A stretch of 64,000 nt of DNA from Stutzerimonas stutzeri (lineage in GTDB: Bacteria; Pseudomonadota; Gammaproteobacteria; Pseudomonadales; Pseudomonadaceae): the NCBI GenBank assembly GCA_019056435.1, contig CP077641.1, positions 2,976,001-3,040,000 of the forward strand, written 5' to 3'. The notes beneath the pieces were generated by a model that worked only from the letters and a program-made list of their open reading frames with translations, was not told the DNA's origin and ran no database searches. A program made the translations under genes and the position numbers. Below are positions 16,721 to 26,485 of this stretch, piece after piece (the stretch's first letter is position 1; the number at the start of each line of letters is the position of its first letter).

Positions 16721-19528
16721 ATGAAAACATCACATTGCAGAAGCCTGCTTGCGCTGGCGTTAGCGACAGCACTGGGTGTATCAACCGCTGAGGCGCTTGA
16801 GCGCAGCTGGAGCTACACCTACAACGGCCTTGGGTTGATCGAGACGGCCGATGGTCCTCGTACCGACGTGTCGGATGTCACGACCTATGCCTATGACGCT
16901 CAAGGCCATCTGACACAGCTGACCAATGCCCTTGGTCATGTCACGCAGCTCTCAAACTTCAATACCTACGGCAATCCTCAGACACTGATTGACGCCAACG
17001 GTGTGACAACCACCCTGACCTATGCGCCGCAGGGTTGGCTGAGCTCCTCAACTACTGCCGGTAGCAGCACAAGCTTCGAGTACGATGCCATTGGACAGAT
17101 CACCAAGGTGACTCGTGGCGACGGAAGTTGGCTGCAGTACACCTGGGATGACGCCCGTCGCCTGACGGCGATTTCCAACAACCTGGGCGAGAAGGTCGAG
17201 TATGACTATGACCCAATGGGCAACCGCACCGCTCAACGTCTCAACGATGCGTCCGGCTTACTGACCCAACAGCAATCCTGGGTTTATGACGAACTCGGAC
17301 GCCTGCTTCGCGCCGTCGGGGCGCAAGGCCAGACTCGCCAGTACGGCTACGACCTCAACGACAATCTCGCCGCTGACACCACTCCCAAACAGCACAGCAC
17401 TACGAACAGCTATGACGCGCTCGACCGCCTGGTTACCAGTACCGACCCGCTCAACGGCGTCACGGCGCTTGGCTACGATGCACAGGACAACCTGACCCAG
17501 GTCAGCGATCCCCGAGGCGTTACGACCCAGTACCGCTATGACGGGCTAGGTAATCTGACCCAATTGGTTAGTCCCGACAGCGGCACAACCACCTTCGCTC
17601 ACGATGCGGCCGGTAACGTGATCCGTAAAACCGACGCCCGCGGCGTCGTAACGAATTACAGCTACGACGCATTGAACCGCCTCACGAGCAAAACCTACCC
17701 CGCAAACCCGGCGCTCAATATTCAGTATCACTACGACATGACCGCTGACGGTAATCATGGGGTTGGCAGACTCACAGCGGTGCAGGATGCCAGCGGAGTA
17801 CTCGGCTATCGCTACGACGCACGCGGCAACCTGGTGCAGCAGCTTCGCTCACTCGAGGTGGCTGGTAGCGACGTCTACGACACCCTGCAGTACAGCTACG
17901 ATGGCGCCAACCAGCTCACGCGCATCGATTACCCGGCAGGCTTTGCCGTGCAATATCAGCGCAATGCCGCCGGGCAGGTTGGCGAGGTCGACATCGTTAT
18001 CGGTGAACAGCCTGCTGCCTTTGCCAGCGATCTGAGCTATCTGCCGTTCGGGCCGCTGAAAAGCCTTACCTGGGCCAACGGCATCAGCCTAAAACGCACC
18101 TACGACAAGGACTATCGACTCACCCAGCAAAGCGTGGGGCCCTGGGATGCAAACTACAGCTACGACGCCAACAGCAACATCCAGAGCCTGGAGAACGGCC
18201 TGTTTGGCGATTTGCTCTATGGATATGACGCACTTGATCGGTTAACCCGCGAAGATGAAGGCAACCAACGCTTGCAGTATGGCTACGACGCAGTGGGCAA
18301 TCGGACCAGCAAAGCGCTCATCGGCCTGAGCGAAGGCCAGCCCATGGGCAGCATGGTCACCGACCTAAGCTATGCCAATGACAGCAATCGACTGGTAGCG
18401 GTGAATGGACAAGCGGTGATTAGCGATGCCACAGGCAACCTGACCCAGTCCAGCGATAACCATACCTTTGAGTATGATGTTCAAGGCCGTTTGGCCAAGG
18501 TGAAGGTCGGCAGCAATGTAATTGCTCAATATCGCTACAACGCATTGGGCCAGCGCACCCACAAAATCACGGGCACCGAGACCACAACCTTTCTTTACGG
18601 CCCGAATGGCCAACTGCTCGGCGAAACGCGCTACAGCCCCAACGGTGTCAAACTCGATAGCCAGTTCTATCTCTGGCTGGACAGCCTACCGCTGGGCGGC
18701 ATTTCCCTCACCTACGATGCACAAGGAGCTATCGCCAGCAGCAGCGCTTTCTATCTGCATACTGACCATCTCAATACGCCACGGCTAGCTACCAACCAGT
18801 CCGGTGATGAAATCTGGCGGTGGAAGTCGGATGCCTTTGGGGTAGGAACGGCTGTTGGAGCAGCCACCATAAATCTTCGGTTTCCCGGCCAGTACTACGA
18901 CAGCGAAAGCGGGCTGCACTACAACTACTTCCGCGATTACGATCCGCAGACCGGGCGCTATGTTGAGAGTGATCCGATTGGGTTGGCGGCGGGCCTAAAT
19001 ACCTATGGATACGTCGGAGGGAACCCTTTGATCTTCGTTGATCCATATGGCTTAAGCAAATGCTGGAAGGATGAGTATGGACAAACGATCTGCAACGGAG
19101 GCAGCCCCTACCCTGAAGGATACTGCCCATCGGGCTTGGCTTCTGCACTACCAGGCTCGACGCGAGGCTTATCTAACATTGACATCAAAACGGGAGTTTG
19201 GGGGCAGCTCGGGCCAGTCCCAGTAGTTATTTCAGGTGATTTGAGCGTCTCGCCAAGCCAGAATAATCTAACTTTATCGATTGCTCCGGGCATAGGCTTT
19301 GGCTTTTCCGTAACGGCTGGAGTGTCTGGTTCAGCAGGCGCAGCGAATTCAAAAATGACTACAGTAGGGACGTCTACGGGGTTTTCCGTGCCAATGTATG
19401 GACCGATCAGCCTTGATGTGTCCTCAACTCAAGGGACAAATGGCGTTTCCGGGCGTGTAGGCGTCGGACCAGCTATAGGCGCCAAGATCACCGGGTCCGG
19501 CGTAGGCTTGAATATTCCTCTGGAGTAA
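16721..19528 (+). CDS. Rhs/YD-repeat protein, core and toxin tip, secreted (Rhs-B chain)
   Basis: Encodes 935 aa starting 17 bp after the first Rhs gene, with an AAGGAA ribosome site. It has its own signal peptide (HCRSLLALALATALGVSTAEA), then about 20 YD repeats (WSYTYNGLGLIETADGPRTD onward), and the Rhs-associated core (FRDYDPQTGRYVESDPIGLA, LNTYGYVGGNPLIFVDPYGL). After the core come about 160 residues, variable in such proteins, with a Cys-containing start and a Gly/Ser/Val-rich beta-type stretch (LTLSIAPGIGFGFSVTAGVS). This tip is the presumed toxin; I do not recognise its family. A small two-helix membrane protein follows at once and is the likely immunity. Confidence 0.85.
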   Translation: MKTSHCRSLLALALATALGVSTAEALERSWSYTYNGLGLIETADGPRTDVSDVTTYAYDAQGHLTQLTNALGHVTQLSNFNTYGNPQTLIDANGVTTTLTYAPQGWLSSSTTAGSSTSFEYDAIGQITKVTRGDGSWLQYTWDDARRLTAISNNLGEKVEYDYDPMGNRTAQRLNDASGLLTQQQSWVYDELGRLLRAVGAQGQTRQYGYDLNDNLAADTTPKQHSTTNSYDALDRLVTSTDPLNGVTALGYDAQDNLTQVSDPRGVTTQYRYDGLGNLTQLVSPDSGTTTFAHDAAGNVIRKTDARGVVTNYSYDALNRLTSKTYPANPALNIQYHYDMTADGNHGVGRLTAVQDASGVLGYRYDARGNLVQQLRSLEVAGSDVYDTLQYSYDGANQLTRIDYPAGFAVQYQRNAAGQVGEVDIVIGEQPAAFASDLSYLPFGPLKSLTWANGISLKRTYDKDYRLTQQSVGPWDANYSYDANSNIQSLENGLFGDLLYGYDALDRLTREDEGNQRLQYGYDAVGNRTSKALIGLSEGQPMGSMVTDLSYANDSNRLVAVNGQAVISDATGNLTQSSDNHTFEYDVQGRLAKVKVGSNVIAQYRYNALGQRTHKITGTETTTFLYGPNGQLLGETRYSPNGVKLDSQFYLWLDSLPLGGISLTYDAQGAIASSSAFYLHTDHLNTPRLATNQSGDEIWRWKSDAFGVGTAVGAATINLRFPGQYYDSESGLHYNYFRDYDPQTGRYVESDPIGLAAGLNTYGYVGGNPLIFVDPYGLSKCWKDEYGQTICNGGSPYPEGYCPSGLASALPGSTRGLSNIDIKTGVWGQLGPVPVVISGDLSVSPSQNNLTLSIAPGIGFGFSVTAGVSGSAGAANSKMTTVGTSTGFSVPMYGPISLDVSSTQGTNGVSGRVGVGPAIGAKITGSGVGLNIPLE

Positions 19529-19530
19529 TA

Positions 19531-19812
19531 ATGATTTTAGGCGTTATCTCTATCGTTGCGCTATGTGCAGGTATATACGGATTGATAAAGTGTTTGAGCA
19601 TTAAGGCTGAGTTAGAGGACGCGCTCAGTACTGTAAACATAAAGGGGTATGAATTTTACTCGTCAGCTGTTTTGCAATTCATTCTCTACAGAAACCCAGC
19701 ATCAAAAGGCATGTCGCTTGAAGCGGCGAACGTTGTCAGGGCTTACATTCGGGCTGCCTTAATTTCGATCGTTTCGTTCTCTTGCTTTGTCATTGTGCTT
19801 GCGGTTGCATGA
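19531..19812 (+). CDS. Small membrane protein, candidate immunity to the Rhs tip
   Basis: Encodes 93 aa starting 2 bp after the Rhs stop. Two hydrophobic helices (MILGVISIVALCAGIYGLIK and AALISIVSFSCFVIVLAVA) flank a soluble loop with ASKGMSLEAANVVRAYIRA. A membrane-embedded immunity protein implies that the Rhs tip acts at the inner membrane or is intercepted there. No family recognised; function inferred from its position after an Rhs tip. Confidence 0.55.
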   Translation: MILGVISIVALCAGIYGLIKCLSIKAELEDALSTVNIKGYEFYSSAVLQFILYRNPASKGMSLEAANVVRAYIRAALISIVSFSCFVIVLAVA

Positions 19813-19999
19813 GGACGGAACTTCTGCACATGCTCCAGATTGCAGGCTTACATACTTCCAGTCCCTTGGTTCGTCTTCCCGATGTGCTCGGTACGACTTG
19901 AACGGTGTAACTTGGGACTGGTTAGTCAAGCCGCCTCAAGGGGACTACGTTGGGGCCTGAAAGCATCCATCCAGATGTAGGGTACGGTGGTGATATCGG

Positions 20000-20119
20000 C
20001 CCATCGGCGGCAGCGTCAATGCGTTCTCGCGCTACGAGACGCCGCCACTGGCCCTAGTGAAACTGCTCAAGATGCTTGATCGCCACCTTGAACTGCTGAA
20101 CGGAGTCAGGACGGCCTAG
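20000..20119 (+). pseudogene. MqsA-like antitoxin C-terminal fragment
   Basis: Forty codons reading GGSVNAFSRYETPPLALVKL and then LKMLDRHLELLNGVRTA before a TAG. This matches the C-terminal HTH end of MqsA-type antitoxins (GGGxNAFSRYE...PPLALVKL). The zinc-finger half and the toxin are absent, so this is a remnant. Confidence 0.5.
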
Positions 20120-20445
20120 CTTCGGCCCGGCAGACCCTTTGCGTGAAACTCGGTTCGGTAGGACTGAACCCAGGCTGCGCGCGGCAGAAAAAACTAACCC
20201 CCCTGGTGCGCACTATTGGACGAGTCCCGCCCGAGGCGAGGGGGTTATTCTTGCTGCCAATGCTAATGGTGACGGGAGGCAAAACCATAGGACCCGCACA
20301 GTAATATTGTGCAGGTAAAAGATTTACCCTTGAGTGATAGAGGCTCATGCCTTCAACATCTGTAGATTTTTAGGTAAGCTAGCTGGTGAGTTAATAAATC
20401 TTCATGGAGTTCAGCTGGGATGTTAAGAGGAACCAGCAGTGGTAA

Positions 20446-20570
20446 GTGGTGGGGGTTAATAATCTGGAATCGGCCCTTGAAAAATTCATCTCTCGAGAGC
20501 TGAGTGCTGACGACCTTGAGGGCTGGGCTAATTTAATTGAAGGCAAGGAAGATATTTGCTATCAAGAAAA
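20446..20570 (+). pseudogene. Fragment of a small hypothetical (immunity-like) gene
   Basis: A GTG-started reading gives LESALEKFISRELSADDLEG and WANLIEGKEDICYQEKDA, which looks like the conserved N-terminal or central part of small immunity-type proteins. The frame then enters non-coding-looking sequence. With the MqsA fragment it makes 19.8-20.8 kb a zone of gene debris between the Rhs locus and the biosynthetic operon. The remaining sequence there holds nothing else I can name. Confidence 0.35.
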
Positions 20571-20817
20571 GGACGCGGGCTGTCGGCAGACCAAGGTAAG
20601 CAGCCGCCACGTTCCCTTTATCTTAGGGCCCCCTACAAGAGCTACTAAGCCCGGGCAGATCTGCTGCGCGCCATGTTCCGGCTCATATAGGGAGACCGGA
20701 GCCCGCCCTCCGAGCGAATCGCCGGACGCTGCCATCCGCCGGGGTAGCGGCGGCTTCGTCTTCGAACACTTTTACGCCAGCACCACCACTTGAGCCACGT
20801 GATCGATCCGCGCCAAG

Positions 20818-21756
20818 CTAAAATCCTGCCGGCGGTGCTGACACACCGGTACTCGGAGGTTCAAAGGAGACCCGATCTGCGTGCACGACCCGATTGATGA
20901 ATCGACTCAACTGCTCGCTGGGTTCGACGTTACGCCGGATCAGGTATGTGGTGACCATGGTCTTGTCGCCCGCCAAGGGCCGGGTTGTCACATCTGGGTT
21001 GTTGAGTTCGGTGATGCGAGCAAGGCTCGAGAAGCCAAGGCCGTAACCTGCGGCGACGAGCGCCATCAGGAGGTCAAGCGTGGGCACACGCTCGGCAATC
21101 GTCATCTGCGTTTCGATCGGCTTGAGTACGGGGTGAAGTTGCTGCCAGAAGCCCTCACAAACCTCCGGCTCGCATAGCACCAACGGATGCCGCACTAATT
21201 CCTCGAGTGGAATCTGCCTGTGTGCGAGTAACTGGTGCCTGGCAGGCAAGACGACGACAAGCGGGTCCTGCCAGACAGGCTCGGCCAGGAGCCCATCACC
21301 TTCGTTGGCGGCGGTCTGTGCGAATCCGACGTCAAAGAGGTCCTCGCGCAGGCCGTTGGCCTGCACCGAGGACGGCACCTCGCGAAGAAAGATCTCGACG
21401 TCCGGATCTTCCTCTCGACATTGGGCCAACAGCGCAGCGAGCCGCGACTGCGGTACGCCATCGGACAGCGCGACACGAAGCTTGCCGCGGAAACCCGCGG
21501 CAGCGCCCTTGACGCTTGCCTTGGCCTGTTCGACTACGGCAAAGATCCGGCGCGCTTCCTCGAGCAGCACGCTGCCTGCCCAGGTCAGGCGGGTTCGTCG
21601 GGTCGTGCGCTCGAACAGCTGTACACCAAGCCTGTATTCAAGGTCCTTGATGATGCGCGACAGGGGTGACTGCTCGATATGCAACCGTGCGGCCGCCCGA
21701 GCGAAGTGCAGTTCTTCGGCAACAACAACAAAGCAACGAAGGTGGCGAAGCTCCAC
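20818..21756 (-). CDS. LysR-family transcriptional regulator of the biosynthetic operon
   Basis: Encodes 312 aa from the GTG at 21756 (ELRHLRCFVVVAEELHFARA), preferred over upstream in-frame starts because AGAGG lies just before it. There is an N-terminal winged HTH (ARLHIEQSPLSRIIKDLEYR) and a C-terminal periplasmic-binding-like effector domain. It is the last gene of the minus-strand run ALAS-GNAT-oxidoreductase-AsnB-MFS-LysR, 31 bp after the exporter gene, so it is probably co-transcribed and tunes the cluster or senses its product. Closest relatives are BenM/CatR-like LysR regulators. Confidence 0.85.
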   Translation of the reverse strand: MELRHLRCFVVVAEELHFARAAARLHIEQSPLSRIIKDLEYRLGVQLFERTTRRTRLTWAGSVLLEEARRIFAVVEQAKASVKGAAAGFRGKLRVALSDGVPQSRLAALLAQCREEDPDVEIFLREVPSSVQANGLREDLFDVGFAQTAANEGDGLLAEPVWQDPLVVVLPARHQLLAHRQIPLEELVRHPLVLCEPEVCEGFWQQLHPVLKPIETQMTIAERVPTLDLLMALVAAGYGLGFSSLARITELNNPDVTTRPLAGDKTMVTTYLIRRNVEPSEQLSRFINRVVHADRVSFEPPSTGVSAPPAGF

Positions 21757-21787
21757 GGCTATTACCTCTCGAGGGGTTATCAGCGAA

Positions 21788-22984
21788 TTATTGAGTACGT
21801 CCTGCTGCAAGCCAGGATGGCTGGCGCCGCAGGTTCAGCGTCTGCAGTAGCGCGCCTACCAGCGCAACGGCGCCGGCACTGGCAGCGAGCGACCAGGTGG
21901 GCAACTGCAGCAGGAGAAGGAACCCGCCTGCGGCGGCACCAATCGCGCTGCCCAGGTAGAGCGCCGACTCGTTGAGCGCAATGGCGAGATTGCCGTCGCC
22001 CTGATCCTGGCGCGCCAGGATCAATTCGTTGTTCTGCGGCACCTGCAGGGCCCAACCCACGGCCCCCCAAAACACGATGGGCAGCATGGCAAGCCAGGCA
22101 CTGAAGGTGGCCACCATGGGCAGCAGCAGCAGCGATGCGCCAAGAATGAGCATGATCGCCAGGACCACCACGGGCCCTTTTACGCGATCGACCACCGGTC
22201 CGACCAGGAAGCTGCCGAGCACGCCACCGATGCCCCAGGCCCACAGGAAGGGGGTAACAGAACGAACACCGCCGTACTCCGGATCGCGCAGCAGCGGGGC
22301 GATGAACGTATACATGCCGAGGCTGGCGATGGCGGCAAGTAGCGAAACGAGCAGGATGGTGACGACGTGGCCGTCGGCCAGAATGGCAAGCTTCTCGCGA
22401 AGCGAGCTGGCTGGTGCCGCAGGTAGTGCAGGCAACAGCACCAGGAGCCCGGCGAAGGCCAGAAGCCCGAGCAGCGTGACCAGCCAGAGCGCGGCCTGCC
22501 ACCCGAGGTGGTCGGCGATCATGAGGCTCAGCGGTACGCCCAGGACCACGCCGCTGGCCATCCCGCCCATGATGATCGCGATGGACTTGCCGCGCCGCTC
22601 GGCAGTTGAAAGGGCTGCCGATGCGCCGATGCCCATCGCAAGGTATACGCCTGCGCCAATTCCGGCGATGGCGCGCCAGGCCAGCAGGGCATGGAAATCG
22701 GTCGAAAGCGCGCTGGCGGCGTTCGCTATGACGAAAAGCGCCAGGGCGGCAAGCAGGCCACCGCGTTGCCAGTCTGGTGGGGTTAGCGCCACGCAGATGG
22801 GCGAGCCGAGTCCGTAGGCTAGGGTGAAGGCGGTGACCAACTGCGCGGCAACGGCAACTGAAACCGTGAAGGCGTCTTCGATCAAGGGTATTAGCCCGGC
22901 CGTGACGTAGGACGCCATGCCGAGCGCAAAGGCGCCGAGGGCGATCAGGTAAATGGGCAGCGAATTGGATGAGGGATTGCTCAT
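21788..22984 (-). CDS. MFS efflux transporter (AraJ/DHA1 type), probable product exporter
   Basis: Encodes about 398 aa from the ATG at 22984 (MSNPSSNSLPIYLIALGAFA) with 12 predicted hydrophobic segments and the MFS loop RAIAGIGAGVYLAMGIGASA followed by AERRGKSIAIIMGG. DHA1 drug:proton antiporters of this type commonly export small antimetabolites. It lies between the amidotransferase and LysR genes on the same strand and would provide self-protection for an ALA-analogue producer. The frame is intact. Confidence 0.85.
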   Translation of the reverse strand: MSNPSSNSLPIYLIALGAFALGMASYVTAGLIPLIEDAFTVSVAVAAQLVTAFTLAYGLGSPICVALTPPDWQRGGLLAALALFVIANAASALSTDFHALLAWRAIAGIGAGVYLAMGIGASAALSTAERRGKSIAIIMGGMASGVVLGVPLSLMIADHLGWQAALWLVTLLGLLAFAGLLVLLPALPAAPASSLREKLAILADGHVVTILLVSLLAAIASLGMYTFIAPLLRDPEYGGVRSVTPFLWAWGIGGVLGSFLVGPVVDRVKGPVVVLAIMLILGASLLLLPMVATFSAWLAMLPIVFWGAVGWALQVPQNNELILARQDQGDGNLAIALNESALYLGSAIGAAAGGFLLLLQLPTWSLAASAGAVALVGALLQTLNLRRQPSWLAAGRTQ

Positions 22985-23045
22985 GGCAGATGAGGGCTCC
23001 ACGTCGTGTCAGGGTAGCGTGGCCCGTCGGGCCACGCCCGAATGG

Positions 23046-24898
23046 TCAAAGGTCCAGCGTTACGTCCAGGTCCGTCAGCCAGCTGTTGAGGCCGACGGCG
23101 AGCTCCATGCCCATCCGGTCATACATGGGCGAAACGTCGCCCAGTGGCCGGCTGAGGGTTTCCCGGACGTGCACGGGGTCCAGCAGCGCTTTGGCGGGCG
23201 CGTCCTGGCTTTGCATGATCTCGGCCAACGACTGGCGCAGCGCACGCTCGTACGCAGGGTCCTGCGTGGAGGGGTAGGGGCTCTTGACGCGGTCGGTGAT
23301 CGATGGCGGCAGCAGGTCGCGTGTCGCTGCGCGCAGGATGCTCTTCTCGCGCCCATCGAAGGCCTTCAGCGACCATGGGATGTTGAAGGCGTACTCGACC
23401 AGTCGGTGGTCGCAGAACCGAACCCGGACCTCGAGTCCGACCGCCATGCTCATGCGATCCTTGCGATCAAGCAGCGTTTGTACGAAGCGTGTGAGGTTCA
23501 GGTAGCTCAGCTCTCGCATGCGCCGCTCGACCGGATTCTCGCCGACAAGCATCGGTGTTTCGGCAATGGCCTGGCGGTAGCTGTCGGCGAGGAATGCAGG
23601 CATGTCGAGCTGGCGCAGCAGGCCGCGGTCGAACAGTGTCTTCCCGTCAAAGTATTTGCCGGTGACGGAGGTCAGCCAGGGAAAGGTGTCCGCCTCGATT
23701 GCCTCTGGGTCGTGAAACCACCGATAGCCACCGAATACTTCATCGGCGCTTTCCCCGGACAGTGCCACGGTCGAATGCTTGCGCACCTCCTCGAACAGGC
23801 GGTAGAGCGACGGCCACATGTCGCCCCAGTACGCTGGAGGCAGATCCAGTGCCCGCACGACCTGACGGCGCAGGGTCGAATCGGCAAGCTCGGCACTGTC
23901 CAGGATGATCTCGCCGTGTGTGCTGTGGATTCGCGCAACCAGCTCGTGGACAAAGGGGGCATCCGGCGTTCCCCGGACCGCGTCTCCAGCGAAGCCCCGG
24001 CCGTGATCTCGAAAGTCCACCGAGAAGGAGCGGATGTTCGCTTTGCCGGCCTCCAGCAGTTTCTTCGATGCCAGGGCCGTGATCACGGACGAGTCCAGAC
24101 CGCCTGAGAGAAGACTGCACAGGGGAACGTCTGCCACGATCTGACGCTCGACGATATCCTCCAGCAGATCACGCGTATGCCGGATGGTCTGCTCCAGCGA
24201 ATCGGCATGTTCGCGCGCCTCGAGGCGCCAGTAGCGTCGCCGCGTCAGCCCTCGTCGATCGACTCGAACGACTTCGCCGGGCAAAACCTCGTACATGCCA
24301 TGGAACACGGCGTGGCCGGGGGTTTTGACCATCTCCAGTATTTCCCGAAGGCCGTCGGCACGGACCCTGCGCGGCACGCTCGGGTTGGCCAACAGGGCCT
24401 TTGGCTCGGATCCGAAGATGACACCGTCCGCGGTAGGGTAGTAGTACAGGGGCTTGACGCCCATGCGGTCGCGGATGAGAAGCAGGCTTTCCTGCCGTCG
24501 ATCCCAGATGGCGAAGGCGTACATGCCGTTGAGCCGGTCGACGAAGTTTTCCCCCATTCGAGGTAGGCGCGAAGGACCACCTCGGTGTCGCTGCGGTTTT
24601 CGAAACGATGCCCGCGCAGCTGCAGTTCGGCACGCAGCTCGCGGAAGTTGTAGATTTCCCCGCTGTAGGTTATGGCGGCGGCCTGCTCGCCGTCCGCCTG
24701 GCGAGCCAACATCGGCTGCTTGCCACCCTCGAGATCGATGATCGAAAGGCGGCGATGGCCGAGGCCGATTGGGCGGTCGAGCCAGACTCCCTGCGCATCG
24801 GGGCCCCGCCGGGCCATCGAGTCGGTCATGCGCTGCAGAATTTTCTCGTGTTCCAGCATGTCCTGGCTGTAGGACAGCCATCCTGTAATTCCACACAT
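23046..24898 (-). CDS. Asparagine-synthase-like glutamine amidotransferase (single frameshift)
   Basis: The class II glutaminase domain starts MCGITGWLSYSQDM with Cys2 as nucleophile, and includes ARRGPDAQGVW and TYSGEIYNFRELRAEL. The synthetase domain has the PP-loop LLSGGLDSSVITALAS and SGESADEVFGGYRWF. Together about 617 aa, the size of AsnB. The two halves are in different frames: one base is missing from the C5 run at 24551-24555 (restores YLEWGENFVDRLNGMYAFAI). Such enzymes form a carboxamide from a carboxylate using ATP and glutamine. In this operon the likely substrate is the carboxyl end of an ALA-like product rather than aspartate; that would give a primocarcin-type amide. Confidence 0.85.
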
Positions 24899-24911
24899 AG
24901 TCGTCTCCTGA

Positions 24912-25985
24912 TTAGCCGAGGCTTTCGAGGTCGCTGTCTTCGGCGAGCAGGACCCGGTTCTGGCCGCGGTTGTAACGCGCGGGAATTGCGGCTGCCTTGG
25001 CGCGCGCCTCCAGCGTGTTGAGCAGGCGCTGCAGTTTGATGGCAGTGCGCAGGTCGGCGAACGGCAAGTCCGGCTCGCGCCGGCCTGCTATCCAGAGCAC
25101 CGCGTCCCGGCAGAGGCGCGCAAGCTTGTGCAACGTCTCAAGGCCTCGTTCGCAGGGCGCCTCGTTGGTTTCGTGAAGGACCAGCTCTTTTCCGTCGGTG
25201 TCGCGCATCCAGATCCGCAGGTGGTCGTGGTCCCAACAGGGCGTATCGAAGGTCAGCCGTGCGTGGATGACATGCGCCTGGTCGTCCACGAACGACCAGT
25301 CGACGGTGCGCTGGCGTACGACATTCACGAAACTGCTGTAGCCGGTGATGGGGGCCTCCCCGAGCGTTGCGCCGACCATCACCGTGTCGAGCACGGCGTG
25401 GCCGGATATCGAGAAGTCCGATCGAACGCCGATCACTTCGTTGACCGACCACTGGCCTTCGGTGGGGCAGATCCAGCCCACGAGGTCCAGGGCATGGATC
25501 ACTTCGCTCGTGACGCCGCAGGTTGGGCGATAGTCGTTGATACGGTCCTTGCCCCAGGTGAAGTGCGCCCGCACCAGGCGCCACCGATGCCGAGCGACCC
25601 ACTCGCGAAGCGTCTGGCTGGCAGCCGAGTAGCGCTCGACAAGGTTCAGGGCAAAGCCATTGAGCGAAGCAAGCGCGGAATTGATCGAGGCGAGGTTGTC
25701 TACTGGCGTTGCCAGCGGTTTCTCGCAAATGACGAATCCGCGATAGCCCACCAACTGGCCAAGCACCGCGGCATGACTCACGTCATTGACGCTGACCACG
25801 ACCAGATCCGGTCCAAACGCCTCGAGCGCCTGCTCGATGGTTCCGATTCGCTTGAGCGTGCTCGCCCTTTCGCGGCGATCCAGATAGGCGATCGACATCG
25901 CGACATCGCACGTGCGACCAACGTATTCGAGTGCGTGCTGCCAACGCAGTCCGGCGTAGCCCAGGCCGATGATGAGCACCTTCAT
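24912..25985 (-). CDS. Gfo/Idh/MocA-family oxidoreductase
   Basis: Encodes 357 aa from the ATG at 25985, overlapping the GNAT stop by 4 bp. The N-terminal Rossmann fold MKVLIIGLGYAGLRWQHALE is followed by VVVSVNDVSHAAVLGQLV and the family's EKPLATP motif. The C-terminal half is a MocA-like substrate domain (RAHFTWGKDRINDYRPTCGV). Such enzymes carry out NAD(P)-dependent oxidation, reduction or elimination on small polar substrates. In the alaremycin reading it would act on the acetylated, hydroxymethylated ALA intermediate, where a dehydration is needed to form the exocyclic alkene; exact chemistry unknown. Confidence 0.8.
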   Translation of the reverse strand: MKVLIIGLGYAGLRWQHALEYVGRTCDVAMSIAYLDRRERASTLKRIGTIEQALEAFGPDLVVVSVNDVSHAAVLGQLVGYRGFVICEKPLATPVDNLASINSALASLNGFALNLVERYSAASQTLREWVARHRWRLVRAHFTWGKDRINDYRPTCGVTSEVIHALDLVGWICPTEGQWSVNEVIGVRSDFSISGHAVLDTVMVGATLGEAPITGYSSFVNVVRQRTVDWSFVDDQAHVIHARLTFDTPCWDHDHLRIWMRDTDGKELVLHETNEAPCERGLETLHKLARLCRDAVLWIAGRREPDLPFADLRTAIKLQRLLNTLEARAKAAAIPARYNRGQNRVLLAEDSDLESLG

Positions 25986-26485
25986 GTCGAAGACTCCTGG
26001 CGGACCAGCAAGCGCTCGTTGCTGGGTTGGAAGCCAAGGGCAGAGTAAAGCTGCGCCCCGTCTTCTGTGGTTTGCAGCACGACGGTGCGCACGTCGCGGT
26101 TGTCGAACCAACGCAGCAGGGTCGTCATGAGCTGGCGGGCGATGCCCCGGGCACGGAACTGCGGCGCAACTACGACCGACTGCACCCACCCTGACAACCC
26201 GTTCGGGTTCGCCGCGGTAGGCGCTCTCGAGTCGATGATGCCGGTCGCGCAACCAATCACCTGACCGGAGTCGCGATGTTCGGCGGCAAGTACGCGGACG
26301 TTGTCGTTGGTACCCAGAGTGCCGTTCAACCAGGCCCGATACGCCGCTCGCCAGCGCGCGCACGCTGCCGGCGTGCGGCTGGAGTAGCTGGCGTTGGTGC
26401 CGTCGAGCAGCACCGCGCGCAGCTCGATCAGCATCGGGATGTCGAGGTCGGTTGCGCTGCGCACGTTGAAGAATGATTCGCCCAT
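25982..26485 (-). CDS. GNAT-family N-acetyltransferase
   Basis: Encodes 167 aa. The acetyl-CoA binding motif A is VQSVVVAPQFRARGIARQLM, with the R/Q-x-x-G-x-A pattern RARGIA; motif B region LYSALGFQPSNERLLV. It overlaps the stop of the ALAS-like gene at one base and the start of the oxidoreductase by 4 bp, so all three are translationally coupled. The alaremycin scaffold carries an N-acetyl group, which makes an acetyltransferase directly after the ALAS-like gene meaningful. Confidence 0.85.
   Translation of the reverse strand: MGESFFNVRSATDLDIPMLIELRAVLLDGTNASYSSRTPAACARWRAAYRAWLNGTLGTNDNVRVLAAEHRDSGQVIGCATGIIDSRAPTAANPNGLSGWVQSVVVAPQFRARGIARQLMTTLLRWFDNRDVRTVVLQTTEDGAQLYSALGFQPSNERLLVRQESST

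Noticed and set aside
20195..20248. TAACCCCC / GGGGGTTA inverted repeat
   Set aside because: Long spacer, no adjacent gene or transposase, so no function can be supported.
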